From assembly GCA_022410635.1 (NCBI GenBank), contig JAJVDF010000959.1, positions 191,569-255,568 on the forward strand: DNA of 64,000 nucleotides. Reading direction: 5' to 3'. Positions within the stretch are counted from its first letter, which is position 1. Each line of letters begins with the position of its first letter. The translations under genes and the position numbers were made by a program. Shown here piece after piece: positions 1-12,479 of this stretch. The DNA comes from Tretioscincus oriximinensis. Taxonomy: Eukaryota > Chordata > Lepidosauria > Squamata > Gymnophthalmidae. Below the pieces are notes generated by a model, which was given only the letters and a program-made list of their open reading frames with translations, was not told the origin of the DNA and did not search any database.

Positions 1-176
1 CTCCAATATGAAATACGCAAGAGAAGACAAAGAGGGAATTATAGGAAAAATTGGATCACACAAATTGAACAATTACAACAAGATTACCAAAGTACAAAGT
101 TAAGAAGATATAAAATTGAATTGGATAAAAAAAGACAACAATTGGATACACTGGACAGAACCCAGTTAATTAATAA

Positions 177-1469
177 ATGTATGTATACCAGAAATGTATA
201 CCAGGCCTGGGATCATTAAGTGTAAAAAGAATGGCAAAATTATTAAAAGATACAGAGTTAAAGAAAAGGATAAATGAATTACAGGATGTTAATGGACATA
301 TGAAAATAAAAGATAAGGAGATAAGGGAAATCCTGGCAACATTTTATACACATTTATATAGAGAAAGAGTAGTTCAAGAGGGGAATATAATAATAGATAA
401 AGTTATGGATGAACAAAACAGGAATACATTAAATGCAGTAATCACAAACGCAGAGATAGAACAAGCAATAAATACACTGAAAGTGGGGAAATCACCTGGT
501 CCAGATGGATTTACTGTGGTTTTCTATAAAAATTTTAAGCAGGAAATAATACCGAATCTGGAAATTCTTTTTAATAGGGTACTTTCGATACAGGACATAC
601 CGGATACATGGAAAGAAATGGAGATCATTCCTATTTGGAAATCAGGGAAGCCAAAGGAAAGCGTGGAATCATATAGACCAATTTCACTAGCAAATGTGGA
701 TTATAAAATATTTGCAAAGATACTGACAATGAGATTAGAAAAGTTGATTCCAAATTTGATTAAGGAAGATCAATATGGATTTATTAAAAGTAGGAAGATT
801 GAAGACCCAATAAGAAACGCGGTTAATGTAATACATCATGCTAAAATTTATAAGAGGAAATTAGCCTTGATCAAGTTAGATGTGTATAAAGCTTTTGATT
901 CAGTAAATCATCAATATATAACGAAGATCTGTGATAAGATAGGGTGTGGATTAAATTTTACGAGAACAATTGGAAATTTATATAGGGATAATAGAGCAAG
1001 AATTAAGGTAAATTCAGGTGTTTCTGAATTTATCCAGNTTAGAAATGGAGTAAAACAAGGATGTCCATTATCCCCATTAATTTTTTTGATGGCAATAGAA
1101 CCTTTAGCAAATATGATTAGAGACAATAATAATATTAAGGGCTATAAATATGGAAGGGAACAACTAAAGATTAATTTATATGCAGATGATGCCCTAGCAA
1201 TTACAGGAGAGCCAATTAATACATTGCCTAGCCTAAATGCAGACATAAATGATTTTGAGAAAATATCAGGTTTGAAAATAAACATAGAAAAATCGGAAAT
1301 TTTGTTGTTGAATATATCCGCTAGAGAAAAACAAATTATAGGGCAAATAACTGGTTTAGGAACTAGGCAAAAATCAATATTGTATTTAGGAGTTAAAATT
1401 ACAAAAAATCCAGNAAGGATGATTAAGGTAAATTATAAATTATTATGGAAAAAGTTAAGAAGAGATTAA
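177..1469 (+). pseudogene. L1-like ORF2, reverse transcriptase part
   Basis: The frame carries the reverse transcriptase of an L1-clade ORF2: the KSPGPDGF block, SYRPISLANVDYKI, the LDVYKAFDS motif A, the NGVKQGCPLSPLIF motif B, and motif C as LYADDALAI. L1 proteins usually have FADD in motif C, so YADD is a lineage variant or a mutation. The first Met is not a real start; coding sequence continues upstream in another frame after a frameshift near 205. The frame ends at 1469 by a single-base indel, after which the protein continues in the frame that opens at 1445. Two N bases give unknown residues. Confidence 0.85.
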
Positions 1470-2908
1470 TCACTTGGCCAACTAAAATGTGGCCACTAAT
1501 ATCTAAGGTAAGAGCCTATAAAATGATGATTCTTCCAAGATTTTTATATTTTTTTCAAACAATACCAGGACAGATTCCTTTGAAAATGTTTAAGGATTGG
1601 GAAAGGGAAATAAAGAAATGGGCTTTACAAGACAATATAAGAAGAATCCCTAAAAGGACCTTCTTTTCAACTCAGGAACAATTAGGTTGGGGAATTCCTT
1701 GTTTACAAACTTACTGGGAGTCCTTCCAGTTTTTGAAAGCAGTAGAGTTGGAGCATAGAGGGGAATATAAGGTAGNGAATATGGAATTAACATTAAATGA
1801 AATGGTAAATTTTACGCTTATGAAAGAGAACATACCAAAACAGCAAACAAACAAATGGTTACCACCAATGATGGCAACTTGGAAAGTATGGCATCAGACT
1901 CAGAGAAAATTCAAAATTGATTGTTATAAAACTGCCTCTCTAAAGATTATTAATAATAAAGGGGAAGAAAATTTAGCAAGATACATACAGATGTTAAAAA
2001 GGAAAGGAATAAGAATTATTCAAGATTTATATGATGGTAGAGGAGTACCGTGGACGATTGAGAGGTTGAGAGAGTTGAGAGAAACACCACTACAATGGAT
2101 AACAGAAGCAGCAATACATAATTTTATAAATAAACCACTAACAATACAAAAAATGAGAGAGGCATATTTGGATTATGAAAAATTAGTATATAAAAAAATA
2201 CAAGGAGAGAAATCATTAGTAGGAATATTATATAGATTAATAATTATGGACAGATATAAAAATTATGATAGCATAAAACAAAGGTGGATACAAGATTTAG
2301 ATATGACAGATGAAAATTGGGAAGAGTGGAGAAAAGAGTTTATTATAATTAATTATAATAAGTTTAGGGAAGGGGAATTGAAATTAATGACAAAGTGGTA
2401 CAGGACTCCAAGTCAACTATCACATATGCTTAATATATCACCATTATGTTGGCATTGTGGGACAGATATAGGAACCTATATGCATATGTGGTTTGAATGT
2501 AGAGAAGTTAATAAATTTTGGCAAGAAATTACTGGGGAACTTACAAATNTACTTCAGGTAAATATTCCTGTAGTGAAAGAGGTCCTTATTGNTAATATGA
2601 TCTTAAGACAGTTAGGGAGGGAAAATGCATATATATTTAAGCAAGGTATAAGGGCAGCCCATATTCTAATAGCAAGAGGGTGGAAGGACAAAGATAAATG
2701 GACGCAGGAAGCCTGGTATGATTATATGTCAGAAATTGTACTCTTTGATTATTTAAGGGAAAGAAGACTAAAAAGATTGGGAATTTTATTACGTCCAGTG
2801 TGGGAGGTAAAGTGGAGGGCCTTCATCTCCCATGTGATATTTCATAAGATGTATTCACCCACAGCATTTCCAATATATTGGATTTTGGATTTGAAAAGAC
2901 TTACTTAA
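1445..2908 (+). pseudogene. L1-like ORF2, thumb and C-terminal cysteine domain
   Basis: This frame continues the same ORF2 after a one-base frameshift. It begins with the region that follows the polymerase active site (ILPRFLYFFQTIP), runs through the long charged connector, and reaches the cysteine/histidine module around 2448-2510 (CWHCGTDIGTYMHMWFEC). It ends with a natural stop at 2906-2908 followed by the 3' UTR. The WYRTPSQLSHM stretch before the cysteine module recurs in the L1 fragment at 50,978-51,612, so the two copies belong to related families. Internal N bases prevent an exact count of substitutions. Confidence 0.85.
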
Positions 2909-3439
2909 GATTTTTTAGATATCCTCGAGCAGGGGGGGGAGGGAAGGGGAGCACGTTTTGGTGTGGTGGTGGGGCTTTCTTTTATTGTATGACTTGTATT
3001 GGGTGATTGTTGGATTCAACATATATATGTGTGTAATTATGTATTGTCATACTTATATATATCAATAAAAATTTAATTTNAAAAAAANGAAATTTGAGAT
3101 AGTGAGTTGGGGATGAGCCTTAATATTGGTCTGCTTGGCATGGAATGATGACTTTACNGTACAGCCTTTTTGCATCGGAAGCCATTTTGGCTCTTCCCCA
3201 AATTTTAGATGTTTTAATTAACTGGAATAAGCAATAGTATAATAGTCAACTAAGCCACTTATGTGGCTATATGCAGACAGTCCCCTCACACAGACCCACA
3301 GACACACACATACACTAGCTCAGCTTCACATAACAAGAATTTTCATTCCTGACCTCCAAAAGTACTAGCTGGGATTTTTTTCAATGCCTGGGGAAAACAG
3401 TTCTGAATTAAGTATGTGGCCTGGTGTGTCATGGGTGGA

Positions 3440-3850
3440 CGCTTGTCTGGACCTCTTCAGCCTTGAAAGGAGACGTTTGAGGGGTGATCTGATTGAAGTG
3501 TACAAAATCATGCATGGGATAGACAGGGTGAATAGAGAAAAAATGTTTTCTCTATCACACAACACAAGGACCAGAGGTGCCCTCCTTAAAACGGTTGGGT
3601 AGAAAGTGAGAACAGACAGAGGAAAGTATTTTTTCACCCAGAGGGTCATCGGCCTGTGGAATTTACTTCCTGAAGAGGTAGTGGTAGCTAACAGCTTGGA
3701 TAGTTTCAAGACTGGACTAGACAGGATACTAGGATGGATGCCTGGATGTTGCCTCCGGGATGGAGCAACAGGCAGCACTCCTGAAATACCATTTGCAGGG
3801 AGTCATGAATAGGGGTATATTTTGCTTTCCTCTGTTCCGACTGCTCAGGC
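3440..3850 (+). mobile_element. CR1-superfamily LINE fragment (TTCTTATG-tailed family)
   Basis: The fragment encodes the ORF2 C-terminus of a CR1-superfamily LINE in broken frames: GDLIEVYKIMHGIDRVNREKM, FSLSHNTRTRG, then YFFTQRVIGLWNLLPEEVVV. The same protein tail is present in at least seven other copies in this window. The copy stops abruptly at about 3850, where an inverted-repeat arm begins, so it lacks the usual 3' end. A frameshift at about 3600 separates two short frames. Confidence 0.8.
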
Positions 3851-4008
3851 GTTATAAAGATATATTTCAAACAATAATAGATAATCCACAATGTATAGTA
3901 TAAAAAATATAAGTATAAAAAATTTGACATTTATAAAATTATATAAATAATCGAAATACAGTATATAAANTTTTTATATATATAATAACAAATCATAAAA
4001 GCAGTAGG

Positions 4009-4077
4009 AGACAATCCATATTCTCATACAGCAATTTGGATCTATGTATGGTACACTGTATGTGAGTATGGATTGTC
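4009..4077. repeat. Short imperfect palindrome
   Basis: GACAATCCATATTCTCATAC on the left is complementary to GTATGTGAGTATGGATTGTC on the right apart from a few mismatches, with a spacer of about 23 bases. It lies inside the larger 3852-4748 inverted repeat and may be its central or subterminal hairpin. No coding potential is seen. Confidence 0.6.
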
Positions 4078-4227
4078 TTCTAATGCTTTTCGATTATTTC
4101 GATTATTGTTATTTTATATATTGCAATGTAATTTATAGAGGCCACTGAAGAAGATCGTACCGGTCAAAATGCATCTGGCCGCAAAGCTGTTGAAAACTGA
4201 AGTATCACCACACATTTCGTCCTGATC

Positions 4228-4585
4228 AAATATGTTTTCTCTCTCACACAACACTAGGACCAGAGGGCACTCCTTAAAACTGTTGGGTAGAAAAGTGAGA
4301 ACAGACAAAGGAAAGTATTGGATAGTTTCAAGACAGGACTAGACAGGTTCATGAACACCAAGGGTATAAATGGATACTAGAGTGGATGTCTGGATGTTGC
4401 CTCTGGGATGGAGCAACAGGCAGGACCCCTNAATACCATTTGCAGGGAGTCATAAACAGGAGCATATTTTGCTTTCCTCTGTTTGGACTCCCCAGGTGCA
4501 TCTGGTGGGCCTCTGTGTGACACAGAATGCTGGACTTGAAGGGCTGTGGCCTGATCCAGAATAGCTCTTCTTATGTTCTTATGTA
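4228..4585 (+). mobile_element. CR1-superfamily LINE 3' end with internal deletion
   Basis: This copy contains the FSLSHNTRTRG coding segment and the full 3' end, finishing in CTTATGTTCTTATG. Compared with the copies at 33,570 and 43,199 it lacks about 60 bp (at about 4318), the part that encodes FTQRVIGLWNLLPEEVVV. It was therefore already defective or was deleted after insertion. It sits between the arms of the 3852-4748 inverted repeat. Confidence 0.8.
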
Positions 4586-4949
4586 ACCACATTGTATGAC
4601 TTCTAGGACTTTGTATCATATTGGATCCTTTGAGACTTTTGCTCATTTTATCATTACTTATATGGGGCAGCTCAAATTTTTTATACTTATNTTTTTTATA
4701 CTTATACATTGTGGATTATCTATTATTGTTTGAAATATATCTTTATAACATATTGAGTTGTTTATCTATTGTTTTGTCTATATTTGGTTGGGGACACCGT
4801 AGGGTTTTTCTGTGTTTGTTGTGCTATATTCTCTGCACGACACTATCAAATTGTTGTTGTGTTATTATTTTCATCAAGGTATCATTATTTGTAATACTTT
4901 ATCTTTTAAAAAAGGCAAAAATATTAGTTTCCCCACGGTAGAAAGGTAA

Positions 4950-6900
4950 AGTCTATTACAACTAATGTAGGTCTTTAACTTATATAGCTCCATAATTTTT
5001 TAAAGGAAAGTGATGGTTACTTAAATTTTGAAACTTTAAAAGAGACTTGAAGTTCTTCCAGTTTCTTCCTTTCAGCTCTGCATAATTTTCAAGGAACCAT
5101 TTGTAGGATAATTATGGAAAATGGATAAGGGACCCAGAAATCCTGAAGGCATGAGGGAAAATGGGGAAAATGCACGTTGAGCATTTGGGTTTGATGCTTT
5201 AGAGATGCACGTAGGCTTCAAGTGCTACATTACATAAGAAACACAACACTGAGTTGAAACTATGTACTTACCTAGTCACACAGTGAAAAGCAGAGCATAC
5301 ACCCTGCTCAGAAATCTGATTTTAAGAGGCCTACAGTCATTGATACATGTCTCAAAGCAATTCCAATTAGTAAATTAATTAAAATTCACTTGGCGTTGGC
5401 ATTATCCACACTAGCCTAATAGTGTTAAGGTCTTTCCAATTGCTTCTCCTGCAGAGTGTTTTGTGAAAAATTAATAGGAACACTGCTGTAGTAAAGCACA
5501 TCAACCCCAAGGTGACACCAGAGAGCTTCCTAGAAAGGCTACATTGTAGAACTTTCATTTTTCACCTAATGATCAAATTTTATGAAATTCTGCCTTAAAA
5601 TACTGACTTTTTCCATTCATTATTAAAATGCTGCTTTCAGCTTTTTTAATATCAGCTCTGCATAATAAAGCCCCTTTCTCTGAAGAGTAGCACTAGTGAA
5701 AGTGAAGGCCACTACTCATGTTGAAGTAGAAAATAGTTTATTTAACTGGTCATGTGACCATTTCAAAATATAATACAAGTAAAAAATAGCGGGGGGNAAA
5801 GAAGCAGCAGTCTTTCTATTTACAGGCAAAATCTTATTTTCCCGATTCCTGTATTGGTTTTAGGTACCTGGATCGAAGTTCGGTATAAGCTGGGCAAACG
5901 ATTAAAAAATATTGAATATCTTCCACAGCTCGATCCCCCCCAAACACATGTCAAATTTGCATAGATGTTTAAATTCACGAAGCAAGGGAGATTTTCATTG
6001 TTGTTTAAACTAAAAATATCCCTCTAGGAAGCACCTTATTCTAATTTAGAGTTTGTCCTCCATGGAGAATATCTAAGGAGAAAAATATAGATGATGCATT
6101 TTCCTTGGATGAAAAAACCTACAAACAGGACAGAAACATATGCAATTTCTTCATTTCAACATGTTTCATGTTATACTCCCATGTACTGGGAACAGTAGCA
6201 TGACATTAAGACAATTTCTGCATTTAACTGGACTAGCGTGTTCCAAGTGTATTTGTTCCTCCTAGAAGAGTTCCCAGTTGGAATAGTCCACCTTTTCAGG
6301 AACAGGGCTGACCACATTTAGGATGGTTGCTCTGGGAACATGAACTTTGGAGCCTGCTGCAACACTTTAGATATGTGGCAACAGCTCTCTAAAGAACATT
6401 AATAGTAGAGAACATTAATCTGCCCTACATGTGTAAGAATACTGGTGAATGCACATTAGCAATGCGTGTTTGCATTTAGGACAGATTAATGCTCTCCTAC
6501 AGACATTTCTAAGAGGCACGTGTGTCTGGCAAATTTGCCTTCAAGAGCTGCCTATGTATCTGGATTGAGGTCCTTGTTCTAGATCCTGTGTTGGCAAATG
6601 CTGGCACCCCACTTTCTTGAAGTGGGAAAAAAGCTAGTTGCAGGTCAAGTAATTGTCTTTATATCTAGACTAGGTGGGTCATTGTTTTGATCCTGTTTAG
6701 GATTTCTTCTAGGTTCTGTTGGTTTTAAATGAATGTTGACTGTTATTTACAAATTTACATCAGTATCCTCTGTATTGCATCTGTACCCAAAAAGGTACAG
6801 TAATTGAAAGTGTTGAATATTATCTAAATCAGTGGTGGCAAACCCATCCTGTATTTCTCTTGAACAAGCCTAACAAGAGTTTCATGCTGGCTATTAGAAG
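4950..6900. other. AT-rich noncoding DNA, nothing recognised
   Basis: I see no convincing reading frame, RNA gene or recognisable mobile element. Only short chance frames are present. Confidence 0.6.
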
Positions 6901-6904
6901 GATT

Positions 6905-6965
6905 TTTTACTTTATTTATTTATTTATTTATCTATTTATTTATTTATCTATTTATTTATTTATTG
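6905..6965. repeat. (TTTA)n microsatellite
   Basis: Roughly fifteen tandem TTTA units with occasional TCTA variants. The lack of an adjacent SINE or LINE body makes it an independent simple repeat. Confidence 0.9.
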
Positions 6966-6969
6966 TTTG

Positions 6970-7820
6970 ATTTTTGCTTTAAAAACAAAAAAACCCCATA
7001 ATTCACTAAAAAACAAAAATCAAGTCAATTGCTAAAATGGCAGAAGCAGAAACCTGTGGTGGTGGAGAAATAAAGCAAGGAGGAAATGATATTCTGCCAC
7101 TTATTTCCTGATCCTTTGCCAGACAAAATAGTACTGGTTTTTCTCCCCCCTGTAAGTACTAGGAGAGGTACTTGCAAAACACCCCAGCTTGTAGGGTATT
7201 GCTGCTGCATCCAGAACAAATACCAGAATGGCTGTTTCTAATCCACTTGTAAGCTGAATTTGTGTTGCATTTGCCATATGGGGTGGTCAGGTTTTAGAGT
7301 CAATTTACTGGATTGTTTGTTTACCGGTAATTAGTGGTTTGCAGCTATCAAAACACTATATAAGGTTATTCACCAGAGCTGTGATACGTGGATAGTTTTG
7401 GCAAGAAACTGTGACAGGTGATGGACTTAATAATGACANCTATCCAATAGCATTTTACAGTATTTCCTCTTGACAATGAGCAAACAAAATAGCTGATGGG
7501 ACTGTGTGTTGCATACCGCACTGTGGAATATTAATACCAGTTAATCGAAAAACCATTTTATCAGTAAATACTATAATAAACAGCCTTAATTTGAGTGTAA
7601 CTTTTAAATGATTTATTGAGGTGTTTTTTCTTTATAACTGACGGACTGACTGATTTATTGGATTTCTGTTTGTTTCTCAATCTTGGCTTTCATGTTATAG
7701 GATGAAGTAACAAGAGGGACATTAAAATTGTAACAATTTTAAACATGATTGTTAATAGCACAACAATAATTCTATATTAAAAAGACCACCTCTCAATACG
7801 GGAAATATTAGACATATTCA
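6970..7820. other. Noncoding DNA, nothing recognised
   Basis: AT-rich sequence with no supported gene. A short minus-strand frame at 7025-7219 has no family resemblance I can see. Confidence 0.55.
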
Positions 7821-7821
7821 T

Positions 7822-8850
7822 TTGAACATAAGAAGGGCCATCCTGGATCAGGCCGCAGCCCATCAGGTCCAGCATTCTGTGTCACCCAGAGGCCCACTAG
7901 ATGCATCTGAGCAGTCTAAACAGAGGAAAGCAAAATATGCTCCTGTTCATGACTCCTTGCAAATGGTATTTCAGGAGTCCTGCCTGTTGCTCCATCCTGG
8001 AGGCAAAATCTAGACATCCATCCTAGTACCCATTTATACCCTTGGTGTCCATAAACCTGTCTAGTCCTGTCTTGAAACTATCCAAGCTGTTAGCGACCAC
8101 TACCTCTTCAGGAAGTAAATTCCACAGGCCGATAATTCTCTGGGTGAAAAAATATTTTCCTTTGTCTGTTCTCACTTTTCTACCCATCAGTTTTAAGGAA
8201 TGCCCTCTGGTCCTAGTCTTGTGTGATAGAAAAAAACATTCATCCTATCCATCCCATGCATGATTTTGTACACTTCAATCAGATCACCTCTCAAAGTCAC
8301 CTTTTGAGGCTGAAGAGGCCCAGACGTTGCAGCCTGACTTCATAAAGGAGGTGCTCCAGACCCTTGATCATTCTTGTTGCCCTTTTCTGTACCTTATCTA
8401 GTTCCACAATATCCCNCTTGAGATGTGGTGACCAGAATTGAACACAGTATTCCAAATGTGGCCTCACCACAGTTTTATAAAGAGGCAAAACAACATTTGC
8501 TGACTTGTTTTCGATTCCTTTCCTAATTATCCCGAACATGGAATTTTCCTTTTTTGCTGCTGCTGCACACTGGGTTGACATCTTCATTTAATTGTCCACC
8601 AACACCCCAAGATCCTTCTCTTGCTTGGTTACAGAAAGCTTGGTTCCCATCAGGTGGTAGGAGTAGTTGGGGTTCTTTGGCCCAATGAGCATGACTTTTG
8701 CACTTGCTTAAACTGAAGTGCATTCACCACTTTGATGCCCACTCACCCAATTTCAATAGATCACTCTGGAGTGCCTTACAATCATTTTCAGTTTTCACTA
8801 CTCTGAACAGTTTAGTGTCATCAGCAAACCTAGCTACTTTACTGCGCATG
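7822..8850 (-). mobile_element. CR1-superfamily LINE, long 3' fragment (TTCTTATG-tailed family)
   Basis: Read on the minus strand this is about 1 kb of ORF2 C-terminus plus 3' UTR. The conserved thumb segment is clear at 8297-8460: RPHLEYCVQFWSPHL, then DIVELDKVQKRATRMIKGLE and LQRLGLFSLKR. It continues through the VYKIMHG and LPEEVVVA segments to the 3' end at 7822, which reads TTCTTATGTTC. Frameshifts and an N disrupt it. It is the longest copy of this family in the window and the best template for its C-terminal region. Confidence 0.85.
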
Positions 8851-8859
8851 GAACAGGTA

Positions 8860-10030
8860 GCATTTCAGAAAATGCTACCTTGGGGTCCTGGATTTCAATC
8901 TTCTACCTAGCAACCTAAATTTGGCTTCCAGGATTTCCCGCTTGGTTCTCCCAATGTCTCAGTGTCTTCCAATGTCTGAATTTGAATATCTCAACATCCC
9001 ACTTGCCTTTGTAACTAAGTCCCAAATTAATGTAATTTGCACATACATGTTAAACAGATAAAGACTGGATGAGTAGATCCTCTATGTGTCAACAAGCCCA
9101 ACTCATCATTATTCCCATCAACAAGGGTAACAACTTAAACATAGTATTCAATATGACACAAGCTATTTTGGTCTAGAGCTCATATGAACAGGAATTCTGG
9201 ACCTAATGAGTATGGCAAAAGATCCTTTTCTATTCAAGGATCAGTTTGACTCAGGGCTTCATTTTAGATCCATCAACGCCAGAAAATTTCCATTCGATTT
9301 TTCAAAACAAAGATTTTTTTCACAGCAAAACATAAAATAATATATCCTTGCGTGGCACAAAGTAGGACATAACAATGAAATAGTAATTCAGGTGTTGGTG
9401 TATGTGAAGAAATACTGATCTAAATATATAGACAATTCTAGAAAAGGTTCTGAGTAAGATATATATATAAAAAGGCCATAAATTACATTTCCATAAGAGA
9501 AATATCTTTGGAAGATTTCTAGCTGCTTTGTCACTTTCATAGACAGTTGGAATGTAAACCAAATGGATGCTCAGGTACTATAATTCTGTCAGGATGCCAA
9601 TGCCAGGATCAGTCCAGAGTCACTTTCCCTCATTCTGATGTTTTCAGATTGAACATTTAAATGAATTCAATGTACTTTGCCATCAATTAGAAAATAAATT
9701 GTTTCCCATGTCCATTTCTAGACTTCATTCCCTGCATCAATTAAGTTAATGGAAAATTGANTTTGGCTGGCAAATTCTGGCAGTTTGCCCAATTTACCTT
9801 TGACTTCATTTGGAACAATCTGGATGCATGATTAATTGGCTTAAAGTGCTTAAAAAGAAGAAAACACTTCTCGAAGAACTCAGAGAAGGTCAGAACTATC
9901 ATGTGTCAATTGGTAGGTCTACTTCTGATACACATCGAAGGCCAGAAAACACACTCCTGAGGTGGACTGAGGATGGGCTCATTAATTCAGTTCATAACAG
10001 TGCAATTTATAACATAGTGGTGCTTTATTA
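8860..10030. other. Noncoding DNA, nothing recognised
   Basis: No recognisable repeat or gene. Short frames here lack protein-family features. Confidence 0.5.
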
Positions 10031-10031
10031 A

Positions 10032-10346
10032 GCAGGCACGGATAGCTCAGTCGCTTAGGAATTCGTCTCTCATCTGGGAGATGGGGTTTCGAAGCCCTGT
10101 GTGGGACGTGGGGAGGGGTGAGCACCTTCCACTAGCCTGTAGCTCTAGCCAACCCAGGTATTAGAAAGCATGAATTGCAAGAAATTGCAACAGACTGCAA
10201 GTAGATACATGGGAACCACCAGAGCCTGGTGGGGAAGATAGAATGCAAGCCTTCGGGCAAAATACCCTTGTAAGCCGCTTTGAGTCCCTTTGTAAGGTGA
10301 GAAAAGCAGGGTATAAGAACCAAGTTCTTCTTATTCTTCTTATTCT
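10032..10346 (+). mobile_element. tRNA-derived SINE
   Basis: The 5' end resembles a tRNA: an A-box-like GATAGCTCAGTCGCTTAGG and a B-box-like GGTTTCGAAGCC. A conserved body follows (CCAGAGCCTGGTGGGGAAGA), then a 3' segment GTAAGCCGCTTTGAGTCCC, GGTATAAGAACC, and a (TTCTTAT)-type tail. Seven copies of the same unit occur in this window on both strands. The 3' segment resembles L2-like LINE and SINE tails, which suggests but does not prove an L2-type partner for mobilisation. Confidence 0.9.
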
Positions 10347-10349
10347 GTT

Positions 10350-11640
10350 TATTGTTTCCCTCTTTTTTCATTCCAGGCTTTTCTTTGTACTTTGGTCTTT
10401 AGGGAACTAGTTCTCAAATCATTTTGATGTCATTGAACAATTCTTGCTCAGAAATATCTGGATGACCACAACCTGAGAAATACTGCTATAGGAGATAGGA
10501 CAGTTACTTTAAAAACTACAAAGAAGGATTATCCATACTAGGAATAAATATGTAATAAAAATAAATTAAGAAAAAAACTACAATCACAATTTAAAAAGAA
10601 ACTCAAACTGAAACAATTTTACAACTTTATGAAATCTGTGGGTACAGTTTGAATGAATGTAAAACGAGCATGTTTCTGGAATCAAACAGAATTATGTTTC
10701 ATCTGTACTTTAATAGGCAAGTACCTGAGAATGATAGATATATTACTTCCAGATTTCCTTCTCTNGTGTGTGTGTTAAGGATAAAACTGTATGAAAATAG
10801 TCATAACTGTCTGCTAAAATGATCTGGCAAACTTTCGGAAAACATATTAAATGATACCAAGGAGACAGAATGGCACAGCAAAGGAGAATTTTGACATTAC
10901 TGCTATAAAAAAGACTCTAAGAATAGCTCTTCTGCCATATTCACTCAGCTTTGGACTGAGATTAAGTCTTCATTCCTGCTGTTTCATCATTCTAAGCTGT
11001 GTTGTTGAAGTAATTCCCCCACCCATCACATTTGTTTTCCCCTTCTAAGGATCACCAAATCTCGCACAGGTATGTGAGAACCAGGATAGAACTTAGAAAC
11101 TGAAGAAGCTTCAGAGTGCAAATTTTTCCTGTGCAATGCATCATAACAAGCCAAAATACCATAAAGTGGTAGATGTAATTTGGGNACATTTCATGGAATC
11201 AAAAAAATTCAGAATACTGGTATGAGCAGGGATTGGAGACTCACATTACAGTCAGCTCAGGGGGTTTCAGTATTTCTGCAGTCTTTCTTCTGTTTCAGGA
11301 AAAAGCACTGGGCAGTATGAGGAGTTTTCCAGCCAGGAAATTTCAGCATGGAGGCCAAAAATCTCGGGTGTTTAGCATTTTATTTGTGCCCTAAATTTTC
11401 TGTCATCACTTCCGGGGCAGGATCAGAAGTGATANCACTCCTGGGAGCAGAGACTGGAAGTGTCATCGTTTGTGATGTTACTTCAGACTCCAGTAACTGA
11501 AAAAATTATGGTAAAAATCCCCACACAAGTTGACTTGTGTTTCTCGTACTTGTGCATCACGGGTTTTTCTCATACACTGGGTTCTCGGGTGCCCCCCTCC
11601 ACTGTTTAAGGACCCTGTTGTCCATTGCTACTCTAGGGTA
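10350..11640. other. Noncoding DNA with a possible hAT-like remnant
   Basis: No gene recognised. At about 10407-10492 CTAGTTCTCAAATC faces TGAGAAATACTG, which resembles the CAGTGNTTCTCAA termini of hAT MITEs, but the ends are degraded and no good 8-bp duplication is seen. The rest is unassigned. Confidence 0.4.
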
Positions 11641-11664
11641 GTGTAGATCCCAATAGGGCTTGTG

Positions 11665-11765
11665 CTAGTCATCTGTCTGGGATGGTTTAATGAATCCTGC
11701 ATCGAGCAGGGGGTTGGACCCGATGACCCTGGAGGTCCCGTCCGACTCTATGATTCTATAATAGA
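11665..11765 (+). mobile_element. CR1 LINE 3' terminal fragment
   Basis: About 100 bp match the last part of the CR1 copy ending at 50,572, including CTGGGATGGTTTAATGAATC, the AGCAGGGGGTTGGACCCGAT stretch and the terminal CTCTATGATTCTATA. Such short 3' fragments are the usual product of 5'-truncated CR1 insertion. Confidence 0.85.
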
Positions 11766-12479
11766 ATGGCACCCTGAAAGCACTTATGCATTTCCTTCTG
11801 GGATGGAGGAGAGAAGAGGCCTTGTGCAGCAAGGGTTTGAAAGTAATGAATCCAACACCTATTGTGATCTTTAAGAATTGGATACTATGCTAAGCTATTC
11901 TGCTATTCTTACTCAAAATGAATATATTTTTAGATAGTGTGGCTAAATAGATGAATGGGGCCTGTTCAGAAGTGTCGACTGCAGTGCTCTAGAGCTAAGA
12001 GATTAAGCAAAACTCAGAAAATCATTGAAGGTCTTTGACTGGTCTGTGTAGAATACTGTTTCATGCCTTACCAGAAATATTTTTTAAAAGCATGTGATGA
12101 CAAAAGATTTGATAGGAACTTGAATTCCAACTTTACAAGCATATTTCTTGCTTTCTTGATTTTTTAATTACGATAAAATATCTGTAGTTTAGATTCTTCT
12201 TTGCTATGAAATGATGAAAATAAGGAATGCTCAAATCGAGCCCCACTGTTGAGTGTAACAGGCCTGATTGCAAATACCTGATAGAATCCACTTTAGCAGA
12301 AGTGTCTCTTTCTTCACTGGAGAGAACAGGAAATCTCATGTGAAGAGAGACAAGGCACGAAATTCTCAGTTCGGCAGTTACATGTTTGGCCAGGAACAAG
12401 CTGGCTTCAGTATTCCATTCTATGGTAACTTCCAGATTTGACCATTGTATAGTCAAATAGTTTATACAAACCCCTTGAA

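Larger units (their letters stand above)
1..3090 (+). mobile_element. L1-like non-LTR retrotransposon, 5' part cut by the window edge
   Basis: The segment encodes most of an L1-type ORF2 after the endonuclease, followed by a 3' UTR and a short A-rich tail near 3080. Bases 1-200 translate to a basic, Lys/Arg/Gln-rich linker of the kind found between the endonuclease and reverse transcriptase of L1 ORF2. The 3' UTR (2909-3080) starts with a G-rich polypurine tract at 2931-2949 and ends in ATATCAATAAAA-type sequence before the A-run, as in L1 elements. Several frame breaks make the copy inactive. The clade call rests on reverse transcriptase motifs and the C-terminal cysteine domain; I cannot name the subfamily. 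Confidence 0.85.
3852..4748. repeat. Inverted repeat with about 75-bp arms enclosing a LINE fragment
   Basis: The left arm (3852-3926) and right arm (4672-4748) are reverse complements over about 75 bp with very few differences. The shared core includes ATAGATAATCCACAATGTAT on the left and its complement on the right. Between them lie an AT-rich part, a small hairpin (4009-4077), a CTGAAGA-containing hairpin motif at 4145-4170, and a CR1-superfamily LINE fragment (4228-4585). The arms could be termini of a DNA transposon or of a Penelope-like element; no target duplication was established. Confidence 0.6.
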
